Assembly: GCF_963576545.1 (NCBI RefSeq) | Contig: NC_083651.1 | Coordinates: 13,811,124-13,875,123 of the forward strand | Source: Limanda limanda | Taxonomy: Eukaryota; Chordata; Actinopteri; Pleuronectiformes; Pleuronectidae | Length of the DNA: 64,000 nucleotides | Direction: 5' to 3' | Part shown: in pieces, positions 13,645-25,639 of the stretch | How the letters are laid out: every line of letters begins with the position of its first letter | Numbering within the stretch: position 1 is the stretch's first letter | Notes under the pieces: model-generated | Databases searched by the model: none | The model's input: the letters and a program-made list of their open reading frames with translations, nothing else | What the model was told of the DNA's origin: nothing | Program-made: the position numbers and the translations under genes

Positions 13645-14845
13645 CCTTGAAACAGCTGCCCAGCTCCCAGAAAATTAAAATAATGAATGCCCTCAAAGCA
13701 GGAGGAGGTAAAGATAGCAAGAGGTTTTCAGGCAGTCCTTTCCCTCAGTTTGTAATGTGATGAAGAAATGGAGGTCAACCTGAGGTATGGAAGACCAGGA
13801 GAACTTTGGTAGACAGGCAAATCAGAACCCCTGACTCAAGGGAGTGAGAGTGGCGGTGCACTGTTCGACTGTGCAGCGACACCTGCACTAATATGACCTT
13901 CATGGAAGTGTCATTAGAGGAAACGCTTTTCTGCATCCTCATCACAAAATTCACTTGAAAAAGAGCATATAAACAAGCCAGATGCATTGTAGGGAATACG
14001 TTGTGGAAATGTCCCTTGGGAAAAAAAGTAAATAGAATGTTTTGGCTTCAACAAGCAAAGGACTGTTTGGAGGAAATGGAAAGAACACCTCTCCAACTGA
14101 TAAGAGTGGGGGTGGATTGATCATGCTTTTGGCCTGTGTGGCATCTAGAGGCAGTTTCACTGGTGGAGCAAAGAATGGGTTCAATTCAATACCAACAAAA
14201 GTCACACTGTAAAGAAGCTATAGATGTAAAGAGGACAGTTTCTACAGAAAAGGCATGAACTCAACTCTCCCAGTGGATTTCCTCGAAGAGGCACAAGCTG
14301 AAGGCTTTTACATTCCTCTCATGGGGCCCACAACTAAGCATCATCAATGTGGATAGACCTCAAAGGTGCAGTGCATTCAAGACAGACCAAGAATCTCACA
14401 AATCTGGAAGCCTTTTGCAAGAAGCAATTGGCAAAAAAGCCAATGGGGGTGTTACTAAAGCCGGAGAATTGGCGACAGAGTGTTCCTGCAGTTTTCCTTT
14501 CACACATGCACAACGCAGCAGGAGGTTTTCTGCACAGACACGTTCATAACAGGCGGTGAGTCCTCAGAAACTGCCAGGCGTCTCACCCGTACAATTTCCT
14601 TCACTCATGCACCGCCACCGGAGATAATACAGAATTCAGTGCATGTCTGAAAGCAGCTTAAGAAGGCTACTGACCATGCAGGGTGTCCTAACTTTAGTTT
14701 CAGGTCCCTTTCCTTGTTTTTTGAACTAACAATAGAAAGAAAAATATGAAAGAAAGCTTTATTCTTATGTCTTTTGTAAATCAGGTCGACCTTAACTCAC
14801 TTGGCTAATCACAGTAACAGAAATCCTGACCATGGGTTGTATTGT
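13645..14845 (+). pseudogene. Tc1-like transposon, degenerate and internally deleted
   Basis: The + strand carries, in order, remains of a Tc1-type transposase: a start-proximal KIMNALKAGGG-like segment near 13673, a helix-turn-helix region, a middle part with LHKYDLHGSV-like decay near 13870-13920, and a late segment with WIDLKGAVHSRQTKNLTNLE at 14348-14410. All parts carry stops and frameshifts. After the coding part come CTACTGACCATGCAGGGTG (14669) and, near 14815, CACAGTAACAGAAATCCTGACC, both typical of the 3' flank of this well-known fish and amphibian Tc1 group. Compared with intact members as I recall them, much of the catalytic region is missing. No intact terminal inverted repeat was found. 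Confidence 0.8.
14454..14667. repeat. Foreign segment inside the Tc1-like element
   Basis: The Tc1 sequence runs to GGGGGTGTTACTAA (about 14453) and resumes at CTACTGACCATGCAGG (14669), sites that are normally adjacent in this transposon group. The roughly 210 bp between them match nothing I recognise, so they are either a nested insertion or filler DNA at a repair site. Edges are approximate. Confidence 0.5.
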
Positions 14846-16018
14846 AAATCAAATATATTTGACTCTTACGATAAAAATATGAAGTTGTTACCTTGAGCTC
14901 TGTCAAATTATTTTAACAATTATTAACATTTTATTAAATCAAAATAATTTATTACAGCTGGAGTTATATTAAAAATACTTTTTATAGACTTCATTCTGTA
15001 ATGAAGGGATAATACTTTCTCTGCTGACAGCCGCCTCAGAGGGAGGCCAGCTTTACTTAGTGTGGACGAGCAGCATCACTCACAGAAAATCAATGTCTAA
15101 TAAAATAATGACGAACTTTTAAATCTATAAAATTGATACATATTTACAGATGTTAATGCTGCTCCGAAAATATATGATCAGAAAATCATATCTGGTATGA
15201 AGCTAATTTCACTTGATGTGCTGTGGAGGTTATTAAAAATCCTGCTGGGAAATGTAAGAAATATAAGAAGCAGCAGGAGGTGCAGCTGAAAAAGAAATTA
15301 GACGACATCATTTAAAAAATAACTTGCGGACAACATTAACCGTAGCTAACTGAGGCCGTTCCCGGTCTTTCTCTGTGATGTATTGCTTGTGGTCACCCTC
15401 TCCTGCGTTGACATCTGACCTTCTCCCACGAGGCCGCACTCCAATCACAGAAAAACAGGAAGAACATTGCCTTTGACAGCAGGCGTTACGAGTGGCCTCA
15501 TGGGAAATGTAGTGTTGGCAATCTAAAGTGGGGTATGAGTCACCATCTGTCTCCCTCACTCAGTCATCACACAGGCGCTCCTGCATGCGTCTTTTGGCGT
15601 ATATGTGTTCATCAATATAAACTCTTGTGGTTTTCAGTGGCTGCCGTCTCACAGTCGGAATCTATTTCGTTTGCGGTGGCAAAGGAAATTGTGAGTTGAC
15701 CTTGCGAAGGAGCGGGACAGTGTGTGGTGTCACTCCGTCTTGTGCATGTGCACTTGATCTGTGTGTCAGGGAAGTGCCGTCGGTGCTGGTAGCTGTGCAC
15801 TTACACACAGAGTGGATACACTGCTGCTTGACTGCATCAAACACACACACACACACAAACACGCGCACACACACACGGACCACCTCAAGGCGGAGACTGT
15901 CCCACTGTGTCTCTACTTGGCAGCATGTTTTCATATTTCAGGCTTCGCTCACAGGGTATATTGACATTCTTGTCTCATTGCTTGCTCCATTGTACGTTCT
16001 GTGAGAGCTAAATCCCCC

Positions 16019-16038
16019 ATCTCTCTCTCTCTCTCTCT
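16019..16038 (+). repeat. (CT)n microsatellite
   Basis: About ten CT units inside a longer pyrimidine-rich stretch (16019-16075). Confidence 0.95.
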
Positions 16039-16639
16039 TTCGTCTCCCTCTCTTTCTCTATTTCTCTTTCACTTTACCGAGCATCAGACTTATTATCCTC
16101 ACTGACTCTCGGCTTTGGAGCACAGCAAGATGACGCAGCCATCAAAACAGGCACTGGCCCACATGCAAACACACACCCAAACAGTGATGCAGACAATGTA
16201 TGAAAGATTGATTTAATAACCCTGTTTATGTGAGCATTTTACTGATTTATCCCGCTGTCAGTTAATGATATCACTCTACCCTCCAAACAAAACTGAATGC
16301 AAAGCTTGCTGTCAATACCGAGCGAGGCCGATTCCACTGCGAGAGCTCTGAGCTCAATTCTAACATCAAATCAAATAGGAAGCAAAGCTGAGGCTGATGG
16401 GAATGTCAGTAGTTTTTCTGAAAAACCAAACAAACCAATGCAATGAGCACATAAGGACAGGAATTTTGACCTGATGATTGCAATACACGTAAAAGAATTT
16501 CAAAATCCCCCAAAACTGTTTGCATTTCATCTTTCGGGAAAAGGAATATGTGAAGCGAATTCCATTGTTGAGACTTCAAAACCATAAATATCAATATCAG
16601 GTTGATGATAGAAAAAGTTAGTCACCTGGCACGGTGGAT

Positions 16640-16800
16640 ATTTGCCCCAAATTTCCAGGCAATCTATTCAAGTGGTGTCAGTAAAAGTGAAAACTGTTGA
16701 GCTGTTGATGGCACTCGAGGAAAAATCTGATAATTACAAACTTCGGTAGGATTTAAACTGATGATTCACAGTTCAACTCAAAACACCTGAAACCACTGAA
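16640..16800 (-). repeat. Dispersed repeat R3
   Basis: GATGGCACTCGAGGAAAAATC and TCGGTAGGATTTAAACTGATG resemble a common fish repeat whose other part, in opposite orientation, appears near 32925. Weak, old copy. Confidence 0.35.
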
Positions 16801-17039
16801 ACTGGTAAAATTAGCCAAGGCTTCAGTTAAAGTCCACTTTCCTCTGATTGGATGCCAAGAGGCAGCCAGCGGCCACTCGAGCGCTGTCTCCTCCTCTCAC
16901 CAGGAAATGGTACCACGACAATCTTTCCGCTTGTTATGAGACTGGACAGGATTAGCATCCAAAGAGCAGGACGTCTCTGTTTGGTAAATATTACACCTGA
17001 TACTTGCTTGCTGTGTGGCATGAAGGTGGATATACACTT

Positions 17040-17467
17040 GTACTCAGAATGAACGGGGTTACCTCCTTCAGGTTTTGAAGGACGTGTTGACTGGGAAAGC
17101 CGAACCAAAAGAGATGGTCTGGTCTACGGAGGATTTCCGTGATTTGCGTCAGCAGCTTGTCCCGCCTTTACTGTTGTCGCCTAGCAACAGACCTGTCGTT
17201 GGACACGACAAGAATATGTTAATGCTGTTTTTTTAGGTTGTGTTTTGAGCTGAATCCTGATACCTTTAAAAGTGTAAGAGTCGTTAGGTTGGCCTCAGAA
17301 GGATCCACCCTTTGAGCCTTCATAGCTCGGGAATGGAAGGATGCATTGTTCTGCCGTATTTGAGGGATACTTCAAGATTGGATAGCCTTGTTGCACCGCT
17401 GTGATGCCCTTGCTCTTCAAATGCAACCTCCAAAGAATCTGGCTTCTAAATTGGGACACGGCTTGAA
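17040..17467. mobile_element. hAT-like MITE, second copy (decayed left end)
   Basis: The right end TCTAAATTGGGACACGGCTT matches the right end of the copy at 38799. CGCCTAGCAACAGACCTGTC parallels CGCTTAGCAACAAAGCTATG there. The left end is diverged, so the start is approximate. Confidence 0.5.
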
Positions 17468-18949
17468 TGTGATTTTTTTTCTTCTGCATACATGTTACCA
17501 AACAAGATCTGAATGTAATCTCAGGATCTTGGACCTCAGGGGCTGGAGAAGTTAGCAAATGTTTACCAAAATCATACTGCAGTTATAGTCTGTGTTGCTG
17601 TGTTGAACAATGACACATTGTCAACAAAGACACAAAACAACGCCTGATTAAACAACTGGCTAGAACTAAGAACTCTATGTGTTTGCTTGTCTTCATCACA
17701 GACAAGCAGTGGCTCATCTGTCGCTTGTTTCACTCATTGCTATATGTGCTGTAAGGGGAGACATTCAGGTATAAACTATATTCCTGATACAACACAGGAG
17801 CAGGTAAAAGCTAAAAAATGGCATTACTATATATTTTTTATCCATAAAATATCATCTAACGAAAAACTTGTAAAAAAGAAAAACAATGCTGATACATATA
17901 CACACACACACACACACAAATTGTGTATAATAGAAATGTTTAAATACAGTGAATGAAGTCAAAGTATGAATTGAAAGGTGCTGAAACTCATAAGCTCATG
18001 AGCTTTACATCACAAAAACAGTCCTAGTCTGTACACAAAACCCACATTTGCTCACCTTGAGTAGCTGGAAGCGATGGAGCTCGCTCGTTTCACGCTGGCC
18101 TGTGATGTTGGTTTGTTTATGTGTGCTGAGGGAGTGATAACCTGCTACTGTAGCTAACAAAAGCAACAACAGCTCCAGAGGCAGCTCACACTGAGAAAAT
18201 GAATCGGCAGATTTCACCCGAGTTATTCTTTGTACTGCAGCTGTTTGTCTCTTTGTCAGCTTAAAACACCTATTGGTTTATTTATCTTGACCGCGCTGCA
18301 TCCTCGTCCTCTTCTCCTCCACATCGTACTTCCCACCACTTGTCCAAGTTCATTATCTCAACCAGTGACAGTTTATATGTTCATTTGTTTTTGAGTTGCT
18401 TTGACATCCCGTCAGAGGCACTTCCTTTGTTAGCTACATTCTTGTTTGGCTGGATCTGTGTTGAAGAGGCAGTGACTGAAAGTTCAGCTTCTACTATTCT
18501 AACTGTCTGTCCAAAACTAAAACAGCATCAATAAAGGATATTTTTAGAGAGACATTGATAATACTTTCTGTCCAACTTTTCAAAGTGTTATGCGTTATTA
18601 TTGTCATGGTGTGAATGGAGTTACTTTTCAAGTAAGAAAAGTAATATACAAGAAAATTAAAAGACAGACAGAATAGGAGGGCAACTTAGACTGTGTATGA
18701 AAATAGATTCAAGGTCAAGAAAGTGAAGCCCACTTCACTTTGCCTGCAACTCCGTTCCCCTTGAATTGCTGTTCCTCTTTCCATAGCTGCCCACAGCAGG
18801 GGGGAACTCCATTGGTTGTTTGTGTACAGTCTCAATTCTTAGTGTTAAGGCTGAACGTGATGGTTCCATATGGAGTAAAAGAGAAGCTAAAGACTGGTTT
18901 GCATTGGGGAAGGGATGCCATGTGATTGACAGCCAGAACCATTGAATGA

Positions 18950-19090
18950 GTTCAGGCCTCAGGTGAAGGCTGGCACCGTTTGTAATCTAACTCTCAGGCT
19001 CTGCCCAGATATGGTTACTTCTGGTCTCTAAAATCCAAGATGGCACTGGACAAAATTGAGGTTAAAGGTTGATGTCATGGTGGGTTGATA
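18950..19090 (+). repeat. Dispersed repeat fragment
   Basis: ATATGGTTACTTCTGGTCTC followed by AAAATCCAAGATGGC and GATGTCATGGTGGG is a word series I know from many fish intergenic regions. Family unnamed. Confidence 0.45.
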
Positions 19091-19928
19091 GAGATTATAT
19101 ATTTTTTAATGACAATTTATTGCGCCATATTGCTACATTTCCTTATTTTTTTTTAAGGCACTTTTAGTCACTGTCTGTGTTATAGAAAGTGTGACAGTGT
19201 ATAAAGAGTGAGGAAACCCAGCAAGAGCATGTAATGACATGGTTCCATGGCTGGAATTTAGGCTACAGCCAAAGATAGAACTTGAGAAATACGGAGGTCG
19301 TAAGTTCAGCCATGTAAGTTCCACCCTCAGAAAAGTTTGATTAGAGACGAAAATGTTAAATATTTAAAGAGTTAATTGACATCACTGCCCCCTCTGGCCA
19401 AACACAGGAACACTCAGGGGTCTGATTTATGGTCAGAGTGTACGGACACATCCTGCAGTGTACCACTAGGTCTGCATAAACAAGATTATAAGAAAGTATC
19501 AATTGTTGCTTTAAAACTGTTTACATTTTTTCATAATTTACTTATTCAACCTTTAAGTTTATTGTATAATTTCTTCCAGGAATACATTTATAATGGGCTG
19601 ATAATTAATTGTTTAAATATTTAGGAAAATTGTCCGTGTATGAGTGAAATACACAACACTAGAATCTTGCTATTAAATATTCAATTAACAAATTAAATGT
19701 AATATGTATGTAATTCCAGGTTTGTACAAGTACCAAATTCTTAAATGCATATGTGATAGTTAAATATTTGATGACTATTACATTAAAAATCTCAGGATGT
19801 ACACCGCTTGCATAGTTTAAAGAATATACAATATGTAAATACCAGCTCAGTTTGCATCTCTCCTACTTAATAGTAGGTCAAGCTCTATCAAGTTCATATA
19901 AGGAGTCAACAAATGAACAGGCATTCAT

Positions 19929-19929
<1 letters not shown>

Positions 19930-19965
<36 letters not shown>
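19930..19965 (+). repeat. (CA)18 microsatellite
   Basis: Uninterrupted CA dinucleotides. Confidence 0.98.
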
Positions 19966-19968
<3 letters not shown>

Positions 19969-20738
19969 CTACATTAAGCGATTCAGCATTGATCAGAACC
20001 CCCAGAGTGTGGACCTCTTAACTGTTTTATTAATAAGTGATACAGGCCAGGAGAGCACTGGGGCGCTCATCTTTACTTAGCATATTAAGGCAGGAACCTT
20101 TTCCTTCAAGGCTTAGAGGCAGAAGCCACTTGTGGGAGGTTAGTGGCTACTGCATTTGCATGCTGATGACATTTAGGTGAGCGGGGAGTCAGGGGACCTT
20201 ATTTAAATGACAGAGACTCTCTAAGACATGGTTATAAGCTGGTAGACCAGCTGGCAGACGACACATATAGTCTTCTGCGGTGACAATCACAATGATTCGG
20301 CGGATGAGAAGTGGTGTAATTGTGGAGTTAAACGATAAGTAAAGTCAAGCCTGCTGGTGTTCTTGCTGCTCAGCGTGACTGCAGGTCAGAGCTGCCCGGC
20401 AGGCACACAGCGTGGGGAGGGGGCTGGAGGGGGAGTGCAGTCACATACTAGTGACACTGATGCCACAAAGTTGGAGCAGCGGTTGCGTAGGCAATATGCA
20501 TCCTGGCATTTTCGTTATGTTATGTAACAGCTTGAACTGGAACATTTAAGGCCACGCTGGGCCTGAGGCAGAGGGTGCACGTGTTTTCTAACACCCCAAA
20601 TGTGATTTGTTGTCCAAGTGAGCAATAGAAGTACCATGTCACGTGTCATATGCAAGCATTGTGTTTCAAACAAAAGTCAGGACTATTGTCTAGACCACGT
20701 TCCATGTCTTTGTTACATTGTTTACATTTGATTTAGTT

Positions 20739-21005
20739 CGGCGGTGGACTAGTGTTTAGAAAAGAGGGACATCAGACTGGAAGGTCGCTGGTTCAAGACC
20801 AAGGGCTGTAGCATGGACCAGATTTCGTTTTGTTCAGGTCCAAAAGGACGATTGACTCTCCCTATCTCACTGTCTAAGTGCCCCTGAGCAAGGCACCTTA
20901 CTCCCATAACATCTGCTCACTGGGCCATTTCCATAGCTGCCCACTGCGCCGTGTGGTCACGGTGTGTAGGGATAGGTTAAAAGCATAGGGTTAATTTCCC
21001 ATTGG
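20739..21005 (+). repeat. tRNA-derived SINE, second family
   Basis: The head GGCGGTGGACTAGTGTTTAG supplies an A-box-like start, and GGTTCAAGACC at 20790-20800 matches the polymerase III B-box consensus exactly. The body has CCCCTGAGCAAGGCACCTTA and a region about small counts of months-style CTGCCCACTGCGCC typical of a fish SINE. It is a SINE and not a functional tRNA gene, since no cloverleaf continues past the B box. Confidence 0.65.
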
Positions 21006-22779
21006 ATATAGTGCTTGTGGAATCTCAATCCTGAGATTGTAATTTATGAGTTTAAGAGCAGTTTAAAAGACTTTTGTATGACCTGCATACGTCCTGTCGT
21101 ATACCTATGTCTACCTATATTTGAATATAAGTTGATTGGTTTGTAGACAACTCAATGATTGTATTGACTTTTTATGAATTAAGGACTAGAGTGGTGGAAA
21201 TGAATGAACCAGTTCCCTTTGTTAATTTCGTTAACACAAAAAAATCATGAGGGTATTTCTACCAGCAAATTTAACATCCTTTTAGTTTAAACATCATATA
21301 GTCGAAGAGCGAAGACTAGCAAGCCTGAGAGCGGCTGAAGCTCCTTTTTCTTCTGCCATTTCTTCTTTCGGATCAGTTTTTTGTACGTTGTTGCATAAAT
21401 AGCCTCACATAGCAACATTCTGTGAACATTAACAAATAACATTAACAATGCATTGTGTCTCAATACAATGATTACCATGGAAACAGCAATTAAAATGAAT
21501 TGGAGTGTTTGGGTCAACACTGCACTTCCTCTGGGTCACAGCATCACAACCACCAAGTCTGCAGTCAAACGTCGAAGGAGTGACGGACAGAAAGAGAGAC
21601 AGACAGAGACTCCTCAATTTATAGTAAGATGCAGGGTGTCCTCAGTTCACAGCTACTGTCCTCAAAATAGATTAATCACTAAGAAAGAAAAAGCCTGACA
21701 GCAGTGAAGGAGTCATTGTGTGTCCCCCTAATGACAACACAAATCCTCATCCTCCTCTGGTGTTGATATGGCTTTGTGTATATGTGTGTGTGTTCAGTCT
21801 TTTTGTGTTCATGCATGTGCTCCCTTTTGTGCAAAGTACGTGGGGGAGGAAGAGGAGGTGTCGAGCACGCAGTGGTATCCAGGAAAAAAATTGTTCTGTT
21901 CTTGTAGATGTGTGTGGGAGGACACTGTGGAGTGGGGTCACCTGGGACTGTGAACACTCAGGGAATTAAGGAATTATTTACTGTGTTTTCGATTTAAATG
22001 CAAATGTTGGGAATATGAGATCCTAGAAGTGTGCATAGACGCCAGGAGAGCAGAGTGGGCTACAGAGTGTGTACAGTGCAGTGATGTTTAAAGGCCTGAG
22101 TACATTATCTGTGATTGGCTGTTGTCAGTAGGCTCGCCAAGGGCAAGGCCTGGTGGGATCATTACATCTTCCGGAGAATGACCTGGAGAAGGTCAGCATA
22201 CTCTTTGTGCCAAGAACAACATGTGCAGCTTTGTCACATGCATGCTGTTGGTAACCGTTCATTCATACTGTCATGGTAACTCTGACAGGTCCAACCACTG
22301 CAGTCAGTTCAGTGGAGGATGCAACATATGTAATGTTTTTGTTTTTTTTATGTAAATGTCTGCTCTGCCTTCACAAATTCCCAGGAGTAACTCTCCCAGG
22401 CTCATTTGCATAATGGAATAGAACAGACTCTCTGAGGATTGTGACTATGCAGAAATATATTCCAAATTTTCAATTTCATAAAACACATTGTCGTGGCTCA
22501 GCAAACCATGTCCCTGCACTCACATAACACTCTGCCACTAGGAATCTATCATATTTATGCCTGCCTGTATTTGTGGAATAGAGCTGCAGATTATGGGAGT
22601 GAGTAAGCAGAGGAAACAGAGGAGAACGATAAGAAGACAAAATAGTAAAGAGGTCAGAGAAAGATAAAGACGCTTGTGGGTTGAATTTAACACTCGGAGG
22701 TCAACGGAATCAGACTCTTTTATAATTGTAGCTTCATTGGCAAATATGTACTGTTTCATACCAACACGGTTTTCATTCA

Positions 22780-23095
22780 GTTTTCCCTCCGTCCGTCCAA
22801 AACGTCTGTGTCCCTTTGTACATCCACTTATCCTTTGTAAGTCGCGGGGGTTGATACACGCTGGACCGGTCAAGCAGGGCCAACACACAGAGACAAACAA
22901 TTGTTTAAACTAAAATCAATTTAGTCTCCAGTTAACCTAACTTCAACTGTGGGAGGAAGCCAGAGTACCTGCAGGAAACCCATGCAGACACAGAGAGAAC
23001 ATGCAAACTCCACACAGAAGGGCTCCTGGCCGATTTGGGATTGGAACAAAGAACCTTTGGCAGTGCTAACTACTGCAGGACCAAGGTTAGGGATG
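22780..23095 (-). repeat. Dispersed fish repeat (same family as 6355)
   Basis: The + strand shows GGGAGGAAGCCAGAGTACCT and GAACATGCAAACTCCACACA, the reverse complement of the family seen at 6355-6625, with the CCACTTATCCTTTGTAAGTCG end near 22825. The copy is old and gapped. Confidence 0.7.
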
Positions 23096-23115
23096 CATAT
23101 GTCTAAGAATAGAGA

Positions 23116-23162
23116 CACACACACACACATATATATATAGATATATGTATCTATATATACAT
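23116..23162 (+). repeat. (CA)n(TA)n repeat with palindrome
   Basis: CA units run into TA-rich sequence in which TATATAGATA and TATCTATATA mirror each other around TATG. Confidence 0.85.
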
Positions 23163-23319
23163 GCAATTTCCACACAAATCAAGTCCATTTTATTCATCAA
23201 AGCACATTTAAAACAAAGAAAAGTGTCGAAAGGTGAATTATAAATGATTACCTACCATTGCTTCACATACCATACAGGGTTTGCATGCTGCAAATGTTTA
23301 CTTGGGCTAATGAAATGAT

Positions 23320-23400
23320 GGGGGGGTTAAAGGTCAAGGTCACTGTGACCTTATGTACGTCACATTCTTCTGAAGATGATATGTCAGTATTAAAACATTT
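23320..23400 (+). repeat. Dispersed repeat with nuclear-receptor-like sites
   Basis: Contains AAAGGTCAAGGTCACTGTGACCTT. Positions 23337-23351 form a perfect oestrogen-response-element palindrome (AGGTCA, three bases, TGACCT), preceded by an abutting AGGTCA half site. The related copy at 59510-59640 marks it as repeat-borne. Confidence 0.6.
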
Positions 23401-24759
23401 TTGGTTTCAGTAAAGGCGAATGTGATTAAACAGTATCTAACAGCTAATTAGTTCTGGTCTTTTGATGGTATTTGTTTGTGATCACCAGATCTATTCTTTC
23501 TGAAATGATCATCTCAATGGTCTTTGGATCCTTTAGCAGCTTGGCGCTAACCCCTCTTCCTGATTTGTGAAAGAGCCCTGAGCTCTAACGTCCAGCTGAG
23601 TAGACCATGAACTGCATGGAGATATAGGCTAACCATTATTGAGGCGAGATATGGGTTATCTATTATTGCTGTGCACAGAAAGGGGGCATTGTACTTTAAT
23701 CACAGCAGGCATTTGGTGAGCATGTTCCTCATTAAGCTTGGCCTCTGTGAGTGGGTGACAGTGATTAGTGCTGAAGAGGACGCATATACATGATGAGGCT
23801 CAAGTGTAGTATCGGCCTCTGTTACATAGAGCGGGTTTGGAAGTGGAGCAGGGTGCACCAAGAGTTCCTGTGTTCACTCCTCCTCACAATGGAGGCAACA
23901 GAGAGGAAAATCGCTGGATTATAACGAGCCTGACCCAGGGACACACACACACACGCTCCACCCGCCCCATTTGTGTTTAACTCTGCGACACCTGTGCATC
24001 TGTGCTAAACACACAGCATAGTGATCATCGGTTTTTCAGGTATTGCAGTGTTACTATTATGGGAAACTGCCGCTGCCATGAAACTGCTCTCCTCTCTCCT
24101 GCTCTCCTCTCATCCTCTCATATATCAACTCCCCTAAGCAGTGCTGAGCCGGGGCCCCGAGGCTAGCTCTCCTCCACCCAATGACACTATATTAGACGGT
24201 CCATTTTGTCATCATCATTTGCCCAGTGGAATTACAGCCATGTTCCTGTTAGGATAAATATTGGATGTGAGGAAGGAAGCGTTGAAAGAACACACGTTAG
24301 CGTACCTGTCTCTGCCAGCCTCAGCAGGTAGCTCTAGTATTTTCTGTCGGGAGCACTTAATGTGAGTATTCAATGTATTCTGTTACACGTTGTACCGCAG
24401 CGTAGATCGATGATAAGAGGTGACAGGCGAGGTGGTTTGAGTGGGCCCTTGAGTTGTAATAAGCCAGCAGGGAAAAGGTACACAACTGTGTTTCGACACA
24501 GCCCCTTGTAATGGGATATATGGCTTAGATTAATGGACCCGTCATCGCTTGGTTGGAACATACGGTCTACATTCACAAAAATCATCTATTGAATTTGATC
24601 ACATATACGTTTCAAATCCAATGTAGTTGTTTTGTTTGATCGATTAATTACCTACAAAATAGGTGAAAGCAATTAATCAGCTCTCATCTGCAAGTATTTT
24701 AGGGAAATAACATAATGTCCTGCAAACTACTTGTTACCTCTTTGCTTGTTGACTCTTGC

Positions 24760-24850
24760 ACCAATAGACTGTAAATAAAAATGGACGACATGTCTGTACT
24801 TCCTCCCACAATCTAGAAATTTAGTCTGCAATGCAACCTCTCTCTTTTCC
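24760..24850 (+). repeat. Dispersed repeat R2, head fragment
   Basis: AGACTGTAAATAAAAATGGACGACATGTCTG followed by TTCCTCCCACAATCTAGAAAT is the usual head of this family; about 90 bp only. Confidence 0.5.
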
Positions 24851-25639
24851 TACAGCCTTGTTTAAACACTACTTTGATATAAGAAGATGCAGCTCTTACT
24901 TAGTTGTGATTGAACAATCTCTGTCTGAAGGAGGGTTTTCACTAACAATCAATTCATTAGTGTGATTTTCAAAGTTTAGCTTTTAATGGCTGTGAGCAGA
25001 ACTGTTCACCAAGGTAGACACATTTATACATCATGGATACGCAGTCCGCCTTTGGGGGCATATCTTGAATGCTTAACTTAATCAAGATAATATTCTCCGA
25101 GCAATCATTATAAATCAGTATAAACCTGATACATCTCCCCGCAGTAGGCCTATATAGCAGCAGTGTGGGAGCTGCTCGATTCTGCCGTCCCCTGCTAGCA
25201 CCAACTCTTCCTCATCTCCATGAGACCCGGCTGTAGCTTATTCTGGGAGCAGCAATCAGATTAATAAGTAAACGAGCGAGTAATTGGCCTCAATGAAATA
25301 TTCAAATGATACGGTTGTTTACTGAAGGGATACTCATCCTGGCATTAACCACCCATGATGATATGATATGTCACTACAAGTACAGTCACTGTTCCTGCCT
25401 CCCTCTCTCTTACCTCATTTGCCTTTAGCAAACAAGTGAACTTTAAAGCCGATCGTATAACATGCATGTAGTTTCTCCGCAGCTATGGTACATTATAGAA
25501 TAATGTACTGCAACATATAACCTGATTCACGACCTATCAAATGTACTTGAAGCATGCAAAATATTGTTGAGTTGTAGCCCTGAAATATGCGTTCAAACCA
25601 ACAGAGGCTTGTTCAAGCAATTTAACCTGCACCAAATGT

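Larger units (their letters stand above)
14846..17039. other. Intron sequence, mostly unique
   Basis: Holds a short CA repeat near 15842-15876, the CT tract at 16019 and an old R3 fragment. No gene seen. Confidence 0.55.

Noticed and set aside
20739..20812. Possible tRNA gene with an exact B box
   Set aside because: No full cloverleaf, and SINE body sequence continues after the B box.
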